This document shows, piece after piece, positions 27,001 through 42,000 of a stretch of 64,000 nucleotides of DNA (position 1 is its first letter; the number at the start of each line of letters is the position of its first letter). The notes below the pieces were generated by a model. The model ran no database searches. It was not told the origin of the DNA and saw only the letters and a program-made list of their open reading frames with translations. The stretch comes from Paragonimus skrjabini miyazakii (taxonomy: Eukaryota; Platyhelminthes; Trematoda; Plagiorchiida; Troglotrematidae), in contig JTDE01021392.1 of the NCBI GenBank assembly GCA_014338405.1, forward strand, positions 5,967 through 69,966, read 5' to 3'. The translations under genes were made by a program, and so were the position numbers.

Positions 27001-30000
27001 TTGAGTCCTAACCAGGATAGAGATATACACAACATCCAAACTCCAGCGAGAGCGAAACTCGAATTTGATGTTTCATTTCAAAAGAGGCTGGGTTGGAAGT
27101 CTGCGTAAACGTGAAGCTGTAAATGTTACTAGATTTACAGCTGAATAAAATTTGAATAGGCTGACCTAAGTGGAGAGGCTTCGTAAAATTAGCGGGTTAC
27201 TTCATACTACTGTTGTGGGGAAGAATGTATTCATCCGCCTTCTATTATTGCAAAAACCGTCGGTTTCATTTGACACTCAAGCGCACATTCCGGCAGCAAC
27301 GTTACGCAGTCGGTTCGCCACACACTCTGGTGACATTAAGCCTTCAAAACAACCCCCCATATCCTTGACCAACTCATTTTTGTGTACTAATTCTGTTGTT
27401 GTTGTGCAGCAAAACACACAGGTCTCACAACAAAGTGGCTGTTCAAACGGATCAAAGAACACAACCCAGCGTGATTCGGAGCAAGTTTGATCAAATCCAC
27501 TAACAGCGCAGTCGCTCCACTCCTAGCTGATACTGGCCCAACTCAAGCCATCAGTGTAGCCTGCAGATTTCCGGTCACCCACCCTAAACTGGCCAGACAA
27601 CGGAATTCGGACACAGGTGAACTGATAGCCATTTGGTTACGTAATCCGATCCTCTGTTCACACAAGAAGTTTGAACGAACCTTGTAGTTTTGACCAAGAG
27701 CCACACCAGCAGTCTTCATCCCCGCCCGAACTCTGATCCAGAACTCTGACGAAATGGTGGATGAAACGCCAGACCACTTATTATTAAAACTGATGGTTCG
27801 CCATTTGAGTGACGCTTAAGATGACAATGACATTCTACTAAGCCCCCTGCATTATATTCACACTGTTCTACCTTCGTTGAACCCTTACGGTTGTACTGAT
27901 CTTTTGATGAATGACCGAAAAAATTGTTTGTTACTGTTCTGATCTATTTGGTGGTTCTTTGTTCTTTCATTCTACTCACAATAAATAATATCTAAACAAA
28001 TGCACAGTAAGCATTATTGAGTCTTTAACATTAGTCGTACACTGCTCGTTATGTCACTGCATACCTCAGCGAGGGAAGGGTAGGCAGGCGTAGAGCCGTA
28101 TCTCTAACTCAAGAGCCATAGTGCTCAATACCGTTTTATTACCGCTAATCTTTGCCTGGTGGAAAACAATGCCTGACCGAGGCTCACAAATTACCAGAGG
28201 GTGCACGTAGTCACGTGTTACTGTTCGATGATCGCTGATACAGAAACTATGAAAATTTCACCCACTCGTTGGTTGAGTTCAGTACACCTTGAGTTGAAGT
28301 TTTCAATCACTACAATGCACTCGTTGCCGATGAGTGCGACGCGGCTGCTAAGACAGAAAAGTGACCGTTATGGAATCCCCGCTTGCTGAGTGCTCTAGCT
28401 ATGTGACCATGATGAGATTTTCTACTCAAACCTCTTCATTATCTTAAGCTGAGACTCTCTTGCCTCACTTACTAGAGTTAACATGGTCGTCCAACAGGCG
28501 TCCAGCCTCAAGTTTACGGGTTTTTTTACTGTCCGCTAACCTGCTTTTCTGGATATTCCTGTTCACATGTAATTTTAATCTTGTTCAGTACCTAGAGGAG
28601 TACCACACACGTGTTCACCTCTCAGCACAGCCCGTCCGTCAAGCGCATTATTATGCCACTATTAAGTAAACCGCAGTTTCTACAAACTCAATCGCTATAC
28701 CATTACCTATGCAGTGTGGAGGATAAAGATCTGAATCGAGTTTGGTGCTTAATCTGATGTGGGTAAATCTAGAAAACTGGGACAACTCGTAAGGAATGTA
28801 CAACCTGATAATACTTTCAAAACCCCAAATACGTAAACTCAATACAGCACACGAAGCATTTTATGGAAAGCGCTTCTTGTTCCAGGGAAACGCTATCGAT
28901 GTGAGGGCAACACGGTGAATAATGCAACAATGGTTCGTCAGAACTGTCAAAATAAATTTGCGCTGAACTAAGGTAATGGGGTCTTACTGAGCGTGTCCTT
29001 ATTATATTAAAGTGCTATAGGTCACCTAAAAGATGGTCTGTTACACCGGTTTGCAGAACTGTACAATCAGCATAAAACGACGAAGCAACACGCATCGCGA
29101 CAAATAACAATAGGTCCACACTCGGGTCACCAGAAAGCAGAACGCATGCGACAAGTAGGTCGGTGTTACCCTATCCACCATGTACTGCCATACAACAACA
29201 CGACTAGACGAGAGCTGCCATGTTGCTCAAGCCTGAAGAAAAGCAAAGTACTGGTTACTCGAACTCTAGGCAACCAGAACAATAGCATGACTACCATTCA
29301 ATATGTAATCAGGACCGCGTATAAAAGTGCAACATGAGAAAAAATAACTTCTGGAGACTGTCATTCAGTTAAGTGTTGTTTTATGGAATTCCAAAGGGTG
29401 GTCAAGGTTGGTTCACTTCAATTCTGTATTCGAATGGAGTGGCCCTTATTTCAAGCTGGAGCTGTGTTACACGAATCCTTACATCCAGCGGTACTGATTC
29501 CAAAACGCTATCATCAGGACATCAGCATTTGCAAAAGGTCATAACTGCAAGGTACATCTCACACGTCCTAGTGGTCAGTTGATGGACGTTAGTTCGGCAT
29601 GGTTAACGGAAGAAAACTACAGTCGAACAAACCTTACACCACGTTTCTTAATCAGGGGTAAATCAGACTATATCTTGCCAGTGCTATGTATGAAGTCTGC
29701 TCATGACGTAATATGTATCAGTAGCCGTGACCTTAGTCCGACAAGCATGCTGTGCAGTTTTTCCCATTAGGGGCTGGACCTGCTTCCAGCAGTGTTTCCT
29801 GTATGGTTCTAGAATGTTTGCTTATTTACTTGAGACACCTAATGCAAACAGCGTTGTAACCGTAAAAAGATTTTCTCAGATGGGTGCCTCTCTGTCTCAT
29901 TGCCTGCACGATAAATCGTGAATATTTTCAATGCATGGATTAAGAATAACATAGCTTAACTCAAAATGGAACAACATTTTGAAGACAGTTCGTGTAATTA

Positions 30001-33000
30001 TTTGGATCTTCTTGTTAAAGCTGACAGCAAGCAAAGATTCCGGGTTTCTGTGTGCCGCAAACTAGTTCATTCTGTTCGGTATCCCTACTTCAGTACGTCG
30101 CATCCAGTTGGTACAAAGAGATCAGTCATCCGATCACTCATCAACAGAGCTTAGATTTACACTATTGGCCGTCAGCCAATATTCAAACCACTGTATTGGA
30201 AACACAACTGAACGAATGACGACTAAGGAAAAAAACGGAGATCATATTATTCTAGTGTACTGTGTGCGGCTACCTTTTTGTGGACGAACATCCAAGAATT
30301 CGCTCTGTTCTACTTTGACACGCCATCCCGACCGTATTTCGGTTAGATAATGCCTTAAAACATCCAGAGATGAGTCATAAAGACCCAATCTTCTTGGACA
30401 ACTGGATAGGCTGTGATTACGAAATCAAGTGCAGCACCGTTTAATTAGGAGAAACAAGCAGGCAGTTGAAAATACGTGTTGCTGAACACAAGTGACAAAC
30501 GGTTCCCTCCAAAAGACGCATGTTCACGTCAAAAGTGTGAGAAAAATTCGGCCACCGCACTGTATGCACTGTCAGGGTATCACAACGTATGTTCTGATCA
30601 AGCTTGACCAATTTTTTTCATATGGAGCGATACTATGCTGAGGCTTTTACCATTCACTTGTAAGATATCCGCACTAAATCTATTACGAGTGAAGTCGAAC
30701 AAATTGGGCGTCCTGGTTAACATGGTATTAAGAAATGAATTCACAATAACACAACTTTACGAATACGTAGTAATACTCAACGTTTCAGTCACCCCGATTG
30801 ACCTTCCACAGGTGTGTTGTAATCGAAATCATACTGAAATTCACAGTCAACACGCATGCGTTAAACGTAATGGTAGCAACCTCTGTATGCAGTGTGGCGT
30901 GGATTGAGAAATGACACTAGACACAAACGCTCCTCATTTCCACCAGTCACACCCCACTAAATGAGTGACGGGTTCGGTCAGTCCATCCAGACGCAAAGCA
31001 AGTTGACCTAACCACAGCATAACCCACGTGACCTCTGTTAATTTGTTAGTATGGTTTCGAGTACAACACTCCTGAGGAAGGCCACCGGAGGTGGCCAGAA
31101 CGTTGAGTGTTATAAATTGCTCGTAGCGTTGTGTTGTCCTCAGTCCATTCATTAAAAACTTCAAACACAACGCTGAAATCGCTTGACTTAATGTATACTC
31201 AATTTGGTGCGGTTAATTTATTATGAACGCTTTGTATACTTTCGATTTACTCTCCTCAGTCATCAACGTAAAATTAGCAATTTTTATACAAACTGCGCAT
31301 AGCAACACTCACTTTACCAAAGTCCAATTAGATGTGCTTTCGTTGGGCTTGGATTTCAAGGTGCCGCCCAAACAAGTGAACAAACTACAGACCCAGGTCC
31401 AATTTGATAACTTGTATGAGCAAGTTAAAGATCTTACTCCCGCCTCACTGGACAATGCGGACTGGTTTCGTGCAAAGTTGGTTAATATCTCGCACGAGTT
31501 TCTATTGGCCCCCATACGCCAGCATTGTTGTTTGTCCGCAGAACACTACAGAGCCATCAAGGAGCTCAAAGAAATGATTGGCTTAGTCTTTCTCAAGCCA
31601 GACAAGAGCTCTGGTGTCGTCATAATGAAGAAAGAGGATTATGTAGCCAAGATGAATGTGGTATTTTCTAATGCACGGAAATTCCAAATGGATCCCAGGC
31701 CTAGTAACAATTTCCTGATTGAAAAACAAATATCAAGGAAACTACAAATATTGATGCTACGTGGTTATATTTCTGAGGTCCAGTATAAGAAACTGAAACC
31801 AACAGGCAGACAGACACCGAGGATGAGAGGTTCACCAAAAACCCTTAAGACGAGTATCCCACCACAACCGATATTATCCATGAACAACTCGGCATACCAC
31901 AAGCTGGCGCGATGGTTAGTGGACATCCTTAAACCCGTTCGTGAATTGTTATCCCCCAATTGTGTTCGTAGTTCCTTTGAGCTAGCAGAAATTTTGGAGA
32001 ACAATTCAGCAAGTCCCCAGATGATGTATTCGGCCGATGTAGACTCTTTATTTACTAATGTACCGCTGCGTGAAACCGTTGAATTTTTATGTGATTTCAT
32101 TTTTAGTCAAAATGTAAATTTAGGTATTCCATTAGATCTTCTCAAGGATCTCATTTTTGCTTGTACAGAAAACATTCAGTTTGAGTTCGAAGGTGTTAAC
32201 TATAGACAGATTGATGGTGTAGCCATGGGTAGCCCACTGGGCCCCATATTGGCGGATGTATTTTTGGGAATGCTTGAAAGGCAATTTCAAGGAAGGATTT
32301 CGGGGGTCCTGCTTTACAAACGTTACGTGGACATTTTAGTTTTTACTGATGAATGTACTTTTACTTCATTTTATAACTATTTGAACCCCCTCCACCCAAA
32401 CCTCTCTGTATCTTATGAGATGGAAGTTAATAATTGCTTGCCGTTCTTAGACATTCTTATAACCAGACGTCAAGATGATACATTACAACGATCTGTTTAT
32501 CGCAAGCCAACTTGGAGTGGACAATATTTGCAGTTCTCCAGCTTCGCGCCAATTTCTTATAAACGAGGGCTAGTGAAAACGTTATTTCGCAGAGCCAGAA
32601 TGATTTGCACTGCAGATCGATTAGAGAAAGAAGAAGAGTTTATTAGGAAAACGCTGGTGGATAACGGCTATCCTGAAAAGTTTGTGGATATCCACAGTAA
32701 GAAGAAAGAGCCAAAAGTGGTAAGCTGCAGTGCGCAGAAAAAGAACATATTTCTGCAAATTCAATTCAAAAGTGACCACTTGATTAACAACATTAGTCAC
32801 AAATTGATATCGGCGTTGCAACGCACCTACCCAGCGGCCCAACTACGCATCTTGCTAAGCACTAGGGGCTTGTCTCTTCATAGCGGCGATACACACTCAA
32901 CCGATCAGTCTGTCTCCCACGTAATCTCCCAGTTCAGTTGCATTTGCAATGACGTCTACATAGGCAGGACAGATCGGCGTTTGCATCAACGTATGGCTGA

Positions 33001-36000
33001 GCACATTCCTAAGTGGTTATCAACGGCGATCTCAAAAAACAACCTATTGACGGTAACAAGCTCGAAGGCCCCAGCTTCATCGATCGCCAAACACATTTTA
33101 GCAACCGGTCACCTAGTTGACCCTGTTAAATCGTTCAAAATATTGTTACATAATCGCAACCCGAAACTGTTAGCGATTAGCGAGGCAATGCTCATCAAAC
33201 AACATCGGCCAGTTTTGTGTGCGCAGAGGGCGCTGACGCAATCAATCTCCTTGCCGTGGAATTGAATGAACTATTAGAACGTGAAAGGTCAGAACTATGT
33301 GGTTGGTTCGTTCAATTGTTGTTGCTATACGCAGTTTGTATAAAAATTGCTAGTTTTACGTTGACGACTGATGAGAGTAAATCGAAATGTTAACATCTCG
33401 CGATATATGTCTTCTCTCTGTTTTGACTAAATGGATTAAGGGAACTCAATGTTTTAAGCTTTGTATACTGTAAATAACTTGAACAGGACGCCTGAATTGT
33501 AACATAGGAATCAACCTTTAGCAAACAATCTGTTGTAAGCAGATCTCCTTAAGATATGCTTAGTAAACACCGAAAATGTATAAGTTAATGAGTATCATTA
33601 CGCAAGTGTGCACCCATAATTGCATTCTGTCCGAGCTCAAGCTAAGTAAATGGAAACGTGATCCAGGTTTTAGGGATACCAACCATTATTCTATACTTCA
33701 GATAGGTAACGCCCGTCTTTTTCAAAAACTGTGTATATATTTTCCTGTACAGAACCTTGGTTCTGTGTCTGTCTTACGGCTTTTGTTTATTATGCTTTCC
33801 TTGGGAAACTGTGCCAGCGATTGCTGTCTATATTTTTAAACTTGGAAAACGCGACCTTACAGATTTCGAGGCGTATTCATTGTTTTGCTTTGTTCACATC
33901 TAAACACTGATGTGGCAAATACCGTCCGTCTCTGTGAACTACTGCTTTGGATTACGCCGACTGTATTGCTTAAAAAACAACGGTGAAGATGTGGGTAAGC
34001 TACCCGTTCACAGCAAGATTCTTTTATCATCAAATCATAATAGCCACCCCAACAACTCGAATCACCTTGGAGAGTTTGGAGTAGGAAAAAATGACAGTGG
34101 TCCGCATCCTAAACGGAAATCACATTATTATAAACTGATCTTAGAGTGAAGAGCACGGAAGTGGATGAAAAATCTCAGCTTTTGTTTTTGAATACCACTA
34201 AAACACCCAGGAAATTCGAAAAGAACAGAATCTTCTACTTTCGCTGAAAAAGGTCGTACATGTGAAAAAGTAGTTCTATCCAATAGGCAGAAAGCAACAA
34301 AGTACAACTGGGAAGATTTGAACTCCCGGCCTGGCTTCGTAACTCAAATGGGTGATCACCTGCTGCGTCTGGGCACAGTCCGGCTGTTGGTTGTATTTTT
34401 TTCATTTGTACAATCATTCTGTGATTGATCATTCTAGTGTGGTTTCAAGCAATTGAAACAGCTGCTTTGCGTTACTATCTGGACGAATCGACGTCACTCC
34501 ATTAGCCTGTTTAATTGCTACGGATTGTGGAAGTGCAAAACAGCTGGGTGTTTTTCTGTCAGATTTTGATTCGCAAGGATGCCCATACCCGGTAAAGTAA
34601 TCACTCTCGTCAAATGCTGGTAACCGAACTATACTTTTTGTTACAAGAAGCACTTCTTAATACACTGTAAGAATATTAGCCGACTATAAGAATTAAATGT
34701 GATAAGTTTATCAGGTTGATACTGACACGTTCCAATCACCGATTCAATTATCCACTTGTAATGGCTGCAAGAAGAAAGTAAGTAATCCACGATTTTTATT
34801 CATCAAACTTACATCAAACTACACTGAGGATCTTCATCATAACGTTCTTAACTAAGTAAAAGTACGGACAACAGGCATATAAATTAGATCAACACGCTCA
34901 GTGATAACCATTTGCAAACTGCAGCTGTCCAATCCTCGGTAGTTCGTCATATGGGACTGAAATCTCAATTATCCAACTTCTATCATTTATCACAGTTTAT
35001 TTGTAAATTCTGCTGGCTGTGTTGATTGGGTATACCAAAGCTGCTACCATTTTTATAACTTGGTGTTACCGAATTACCAAACATTATGACTAAATGTAAG
35101 ACCTATAAAAGTTATTTCTCGCGAAGTTAAAATTACTAAATCCTTTAGTTGATGAGTACAAAAACAGTAGAGTGACCTGTGGAGCGCAGATTAAAAAGTA
35201 AACTTCAGTGAACAAACCGATAGTTTGCATTTCAAGAATGATGTGACTGAGACCACCTTAAATGATAACTTGTATGACCCCATTATATCTATGCAATTAC
35301 TGATTGCAGTATGATAAACAAGTTGATATAATTTCATGTTTTCACAGGTAGTCACAAATTTATTGCTTCAATGAAGTTAACTCATGGAGTGCATGAGAAA
35401 ATTGGCGCCATCTTACCTTATCCAATGCGGTATGTGTGCTTTCCACAGCCCACCAAGCCAGAGGTGAACCGCTTTGAAGAATGGCTTGCTGAAACAAGCT
35501 ACTTGAGATAGGTGAAAGAAGATGAAGTGCCACACAGACCACCCCTCCCGCGTGTCCAAACAAAGTAATTCTGTATTTAAAAAAAGAAGAAATACCAACA
35601 GACGGCTTAAAATACTGAGCCAGCATCTGAACTGGAAGGTGCTAGTTCAATTAATTAATGAAGAAGTTCTAATTTATACCATAATTTATTCCATCCCGTC
35701 GTATAACAAGTTGTAGTCGACCATAAGAATTATGCACCGTCATAAATCTGCTCATAACAGTAACGGCACAAACAGGTATAACCAGAACGAGTTACTGCCG
35801 GAATTCCCTACCGATTTTCTCAACTGGTGGTCGTCATTTTTTCAATTTTCAATTTCTATCGCTTCTTTATTAACTGCAATCCAGTCTTCTGTCCAAGGTT
35901 TCCTAGTCGGTCTGTAGTGTATCGATAACTTAAGAGCCAATATCTTAAATTTCTTATGAACCATAACATTTGACAATTCTAGGTATGCACCAATTTTACT

Positions 36001-39000
36001 GTTCCGTAATTTAAACTTCTCTCACGCTTATCAAGCCCACTGGCATATTTGTCTGCGAGGCTCTGTAATTCACTGTGGTCCAGGTTATGCGTAGTTCGTC
36101 CTCTTTCATAAAGTTTTATTATTTCATTTTGCCGAATCCTATCAGTCGCTTGTGAATGTTTCCGCTCAGCTTTTCCTTTTGCTGATTTCAAGTAATTCAT
36201 GGTTTTGCGTTTCCATCACAATAGTCTACGGTATATTCTGTTCACAATCAGTGGACAGCAAACAAAAGATTGATAACACGAAAATACAACTTTTGAGGTA
36301 CATATGTCCTTCGTAAGGACTCTATGGTTACAAGATTTGCCACGGGTGGCGTAGCTTTTAACGGTGCTGAAGTATCTTTATGCTGACTATCAGTAAATTA
36401 ACCAACCAATATTCTGATATTCTAGTCAAAAATTCGTGCAAAAGGAATGTTGTGTATGCGATTCTTTATGTAAGATTAACCCTTTGCTTTCACGGGGGAC
36501 CTGGGCTACAATGACAAGCTCAATAAACTGAAACCGAAGGGGTGTGAACGTTCTCAAAGACTCACTGATATATCGTACGTGTTCTTTATCCATTACGAAC
36601 AGTTGTATACGTTGTTGTATTCTCCTTCTAGGAGAATATCTCAGTGGATATACTCAACAGAGCAATAACTGTTTCCACAAAGTGTTCATATTCATGTCTG
36701 CTATAAGATGTTGGCGAACACTAGTTCTAGTTATCTTAGCACTGAAAAGGCCACAAAAAAATTGACCAAATAATTAAGGAGCCAAGCACGAGAAGTGTTG
36801 TGTATGAATTCGAATTCGAGAACTGCACTCTCTTTCTGATTGGTCCCAGGCAAGACTGATCCGGTCGTGGGATGCAGGTGGCATATAGTAATAGTCACTG
36901 GATAAAAAATAACGTGCTACTCTTTGGTGAATTTATGTAAACTCATTTGGATCCTTCAGTATAAAAACACATCGACAACGATGCACATGCAAATTGCTTA
37001 CTGTTTTGGGTTGCCCCCAAAATACGCAATGTTCTCGCGTACCCACTCCAAGGCGGCAACCTGATCCATCATCCCCTGATTCCCTGGTGCATCGTCAGTG
37101 CCAAGATACAGAAAACCAAACGGGCCAAGACGATATTGAATAGATACCAGTACGACATCCATCTGTGAATAAAGAGGACCGAAAAGCGAAATGCAGTTAA
37201 ATGTTGTTGGGTATAGAAAGAGATTTTACAGCAAACAAATAATGTCGAATTCTGAAGACACGTTTATTAGTTTATTTGAGAAAGTACTATCATATACTTA
37301 AACCGAAAAGTTCAAAAAACCACGAACTGGGATAGGTAAATGCAATCAACAAAGCAAACAGTTGTTCTAGTACAAATAAAAATGTTGATTATCCAACAAA
37401 ACGGTTGACTTATATTTGTTTTACTATTCTAGAAGCCTATCCTTGATGTATAAAGGGTTTGGTAACAGTTGAAAAGAAAACGATTTTCCTGATCTCACCA
37501 TATAAAAAGTCGGTTCGCAGTATTCTGGATTTGGTTAACCTTTCAGTCATACTTAATCTGAGTTTATCTCCGCACTTTACTAGTGGATTGTTTATCCCAG
37601 TTACAGGCAATAAAATGAAACCGATTAAAACATATGCTAGCACTTACGATGAACGTATGGTCCATCGATAATCCACAATTCCAGAACACTTAATAAACAC
37701 TGAGTAAATGCGCTTGCTGGTGAAATTTTACTGACTGAAAAGCTTCCTCAACCCGGATAAACCGGTCATCAAAGGAAGGATCGTAAAACATGCACGTTGT
37801 TAATCCACACATCATGGTTTGCTAGCGTTTTCAAACCTGCGGTCACAAACCCAAGTACACCAAGTACACACACCCAAGTACACATGTCTTAAGAGGGCGG
37901 TTTCTCAAGAACATTCCCGCCGATTGTTGTTGGTTCAATCTGACGATTGCGCGTGTCATTTTAAAAGGATCTCTATCCAAGCCTATAGATTCATCTACCT
38001 TTAGACGTACCTTTAACAACAGGGCTTGGTACTGGGCCAAACTCATTTGAATGCCAATACAACGGTTTTGCATGGAGTTGAACAAAAGCACACCACGTGA
38101 TACACGTTTATAGTAGAAGATCAATCGCGTAATTTCGTGGCTCTCATAAATGGACTGAAACCTTGTGTTAATGGTCGGCTATGAGCAGGTGACACAGTAC
38201 ATTACTGTTATGTTTCTCATAGGGACACCAGTAAAAGTCCGGCAGACCAGCCCGCTGTATTAACATTGTCTTTCCAGTACAGTCAAAACTCCTTAAGCAA
38301 TACTGTAACGGTATCCAAATTAGTAAACTACATACGAAATGATACTCAAATAGTTTCATAACCAGGCCTGTTTGTACAACAGTAACCGGAGAAGTTTATG
38401 TAAAACGACCTGCCAAGTGGCATCACCTTCGAACGTAAGAGGAGGTTTTTAGCCGAAACAATACAACCCACACATAACATGAATGGGCCGGTTGACTGAT
38501 TTCACATATTGGGACAAGTGAAATGTGGTTTGTTGTCTGGTGAACATAACGCAAATAATATCCTTCGGGAGGAAGTAAAGTATACTTGAGAAACGCTTCC
38601 TGGAAATAGATACCTCGAGAGACTCAGACAAAAATTCGCATTCTGGTACGAAACTTGAACTCGTCCAGACAGCAGAGTAAAAGCCAATTTTCACCTCCTC
38701 CATATTAGGGTGAGGTTAACAATAATTTGTCGTAGGCCTTCAAACGCGATCAACAGTGACTAACCTGAAGCAAGACATCGCGTCGTTTGACACCGGCCAG
38801 GTACTAGTGCCACGTCTCAGGGATAGTTTGCCCAAGTTCTCTCCGTCTTTTTGTATCCACTCTTTCATCTGTTTTGTCAGGCCAGTTACGTTGGGAGAAC
38901 CACAAGGCGGCTATCAGACAGAATTTGTAAACATCTCTCGAAGTGATTGCGCGACAGGCCGAGAAAGTCCATATCCAGTGCGAATGGTTCCCATTTAATT

Positions 39001-42000
39001 GGTACTGACTATCAAATAAATCTGGATGAAGCTTTCCGAGTCATCTACAAGGTTCGTCAAGCCCACGTCAGAGCTGTCAGAGTGCGACCTTATCAACGAC
39101 CGAGGCTATTGCCATCACACTCCACAACCCTCACCTGTGTGTCCTTAAACAGTTCGTACAAACCCTGCACCTCCCTGGTCAATTATACCGCAACCACCTA
39201 TAAGCTGAGTAAGTGTGGACCACTTGACACCGACGAGCGCGTGTCTCATGACAGGCACGTGTGACACTAATGCATTAACTGACACTCCCATCCTCCTCCA
39301 CCTCCTCCTCCTCCTCCTCCTCCAGGAAACTGTGATCCGCACCACTTCTGTGATTTTTAATGACTTATTTGATTTGTTATAATTTTCATAGTTAACTCCC
39401 GCTTGTCTTATGTAGTTGTAAAAGCCTGATGAGAATGACCTAAAACTGCTGTTTGAAAGGTTGACTTCTTACACATACTACAGCAGTACTCAGAGATTAA
39501 AATTTTAAACCGCGGATGAACTGAGTGGGAGCTTACCATCGAGTGCTGATTACCAGCCCAGACCTAAAGCTTTGAACTTTGCTTATTTCCGTAACATACA
39601 CGGTTAGCCAGATGTTTCATTCATGTTGCGTGTGAATAGCTTGGTAACAGCCAGTAGGTCAGTCAAGTTGAAGAAAATGCGGCAGCTTATGGATACTCAT
39701 TTGGCCATCTATCAACATACCTGGTCACAAACAAAGCCGGGAATTGACAGTTTTCAGTGAAGTGATATTGTTAAAATAGGTTGGTAATAAGGTGATTCGA
39801 CGTCAACATAAGTGATTGTGAGTTGGGATAAAAGCAGATTTCCAATACTGTTTGCAGTGGAAGGAGCATTGCTCAGACTATGGGAAAAAGGTGGTAGCAC
39901 CTCCCGGAAAAGTTTTCAAACTGCTATTGTGAGTTCTACTATTGACAACACCGTCTGGCAACGATTAGAAAAGGATCCACTTGCAACTATTCCTGTTCCT
40001 GGCCGAATATTGTCAGAAAAACCGTTATAATAAATAGGTTGTTGGCAAAGTTTCAGGTATGAAGACTGCAACAATTCAAACGTAAATAGTCAGAAAAGCA
40101 GACATCCCTAGAAGAACTGAACGAAAAGTATGTAGAATTTAACTTCATGTGTGCGACAGAACCAACGTCACCTATACCGGAGTGAAAACCACGTATACCC
40201 ACACACGGTTGCACGTGAGTGCACATGTTTTCTTATAGGTGCCACCAGGTAGGTAAGTTGGAACACATCGCTGACATAGCATAAAATTACAGATGGAAAA
40301 AGGAAAGCACACCGTCTAAAACATTACGTTCAAGCAAGTGAAATTGGACCCGTTTTCTATTTAACCTACATACAGTGAACCAGATTATCTACATAATGTG
40401 CATTTATATACCTTATACGATTTGTGGTTACAATTTACAACAGCGTCTAATTCACTTATCTTAATGTCTCTGTTTAAAAGCACCATCCCACCTAAAAGCA
40501 CAATTCATCTGGAAAGTACGGGCGGTATCACTAACAGAGAAAATTGTACTTCAAATGTGAAGTATGACTTCCCAGAATATACGAGCAAAGTAACTTAACT
40601 CCTATTAAACAGCCCTCATCAACAGATGCTATAATTGGAACACTTTTTGGTTAAACTTAGGTAAGGGCCATTTTGTCCATAATATGTCGATAAGAATGAA
40701 GAGTTCATAAAATGGTCTGATCAACATTGGTATTTGACCGAACTGACCGGTGTAATTGTCCTCCGTTTCTCTCATTGGCTGCTCTGAGATTTAACAAAAC
40801 ATGATTCAACAAGCAGCGGGGAGTGCATATTCGTCGTGTTGAAAAAGTTAAAGAGCATGAAAATAATTGGGTCACGTCAGTACTAAGTGTCAGTCAGGTT
40901 TGAATGGCGTTGCGCTTTTTTAAAAAAGAGTGCACTGATTGATTTCGACCATTTTCACACTGGAGCCTTTATAAACATACTCCACCGGTATTAATGTGGC
41001 TAAGTAATATGCTAACACTTTATCAAAAAAGTTTTGTTTTCCAATTTACTGTTGTGCTCAAACTTCAAGTGGAGTTAATTAGTTAATTTGATTGCAAACA
41101 GTAGATACAAAATTGCATGTTGAATTCAAAATATCGACCCCAGGTCGCACATTTTTTATCCGAGCGAAAACTCACTTTACTAGCCATGAACGCTCCATTG
41201 TACATTTCCAGCGAGGAAGAGCCGCGAGTCAAACTTCCACCGTGTATCCACACCATGACGGGGCGACCGCTTTTCGGTCCGAACAATTCGCTGCTTTCCA
41301 ACATGATAGGATTGGAACCTTCACCCTCATGACCAATTGAGTGGTTACTGGCTCTAGTCCAAATGTTTAGGTAAAGACAGTCTTCACTCATACCAGTCGG
41401 CGAGTTCCATACACGAGCCATATCGTCTCGTGCTTCATCTGCATTGGGTTGGGATAAAACCAACACAAAATAATAAATTTGTACTCAACACATACCACTA
41501 TTGTAAAAAGGTTTGAACATGAACACAAAGTATTTACTTTCAATTGAACATCACTCACAGTTGATCATAGCTGTTGCATACAGATAGACTTTCCAGTCAG
41601 CTTCTTTTCAAAAGAAGCACTAGATTCGAGTCTCACTATTGTTAGAGCTCGTCAGTAGTGCATATCCTTGTCACTGCCGGGACTAGAACTCCGGCCACGC
41701 TTTCATGAGGCAACCGTGTTGACCACTGCGCCATTCACCTCACATTAGGCACGACCGAATCATCACGTATGAACGCTCAACCACAATTGGTTGTGAGTAC
41801 TGCTCTGATTGTCCAACTGTCTCGACAGGAGACACAGTAGATCTCCTGTTAACTCCTAGCGATAAACCCCTCTATTAGGAATTCCAGGACGGGTCGAAAT
41901 CCCCGACTTCATTAAATCTGCTAGACGATATTTTAGATTAATAATGAGAAGTCGAAGATTTGGTTAATTTCAACCTGTCTCAGAAGTATTAATTACGCGG

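Larger units (their letters stand above)
21562..35416 (-). other. Intron 4 of the cholinesterase-like gene
   Basis: GT-AG intron of 13.9 kb. It hosts SINE copies, a PLE terminal remnant at 24.9 kb, a decayed divergent PLE and an uninterrupted PLE ORF in antisense orientation to the gene. 21.8-24.9, 25.2-26.9, 27.2-29.1 and 33.5-34.3 kb hold no assignable feature. Confidence 0.8.

Noticed and set aside
27170..27687. Two consecutive plus-strand frames (106 and 66 codons)
   Set aside because: Low-complexity Gln/Ser-rich text with no family signature and no splice support.
38756..39264. Overlapping plus-strand frames with somewhat coding-like text
   Set aside because: I considered a LINE endonuclease or LTR-element remnant but could not align enough conserved residues.
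41092..41340. Plus-strand frames of 71 and 82 codons
   Set aside because: Both overlap exon 2 in antisense; the minus strand carries the conserved motifs.
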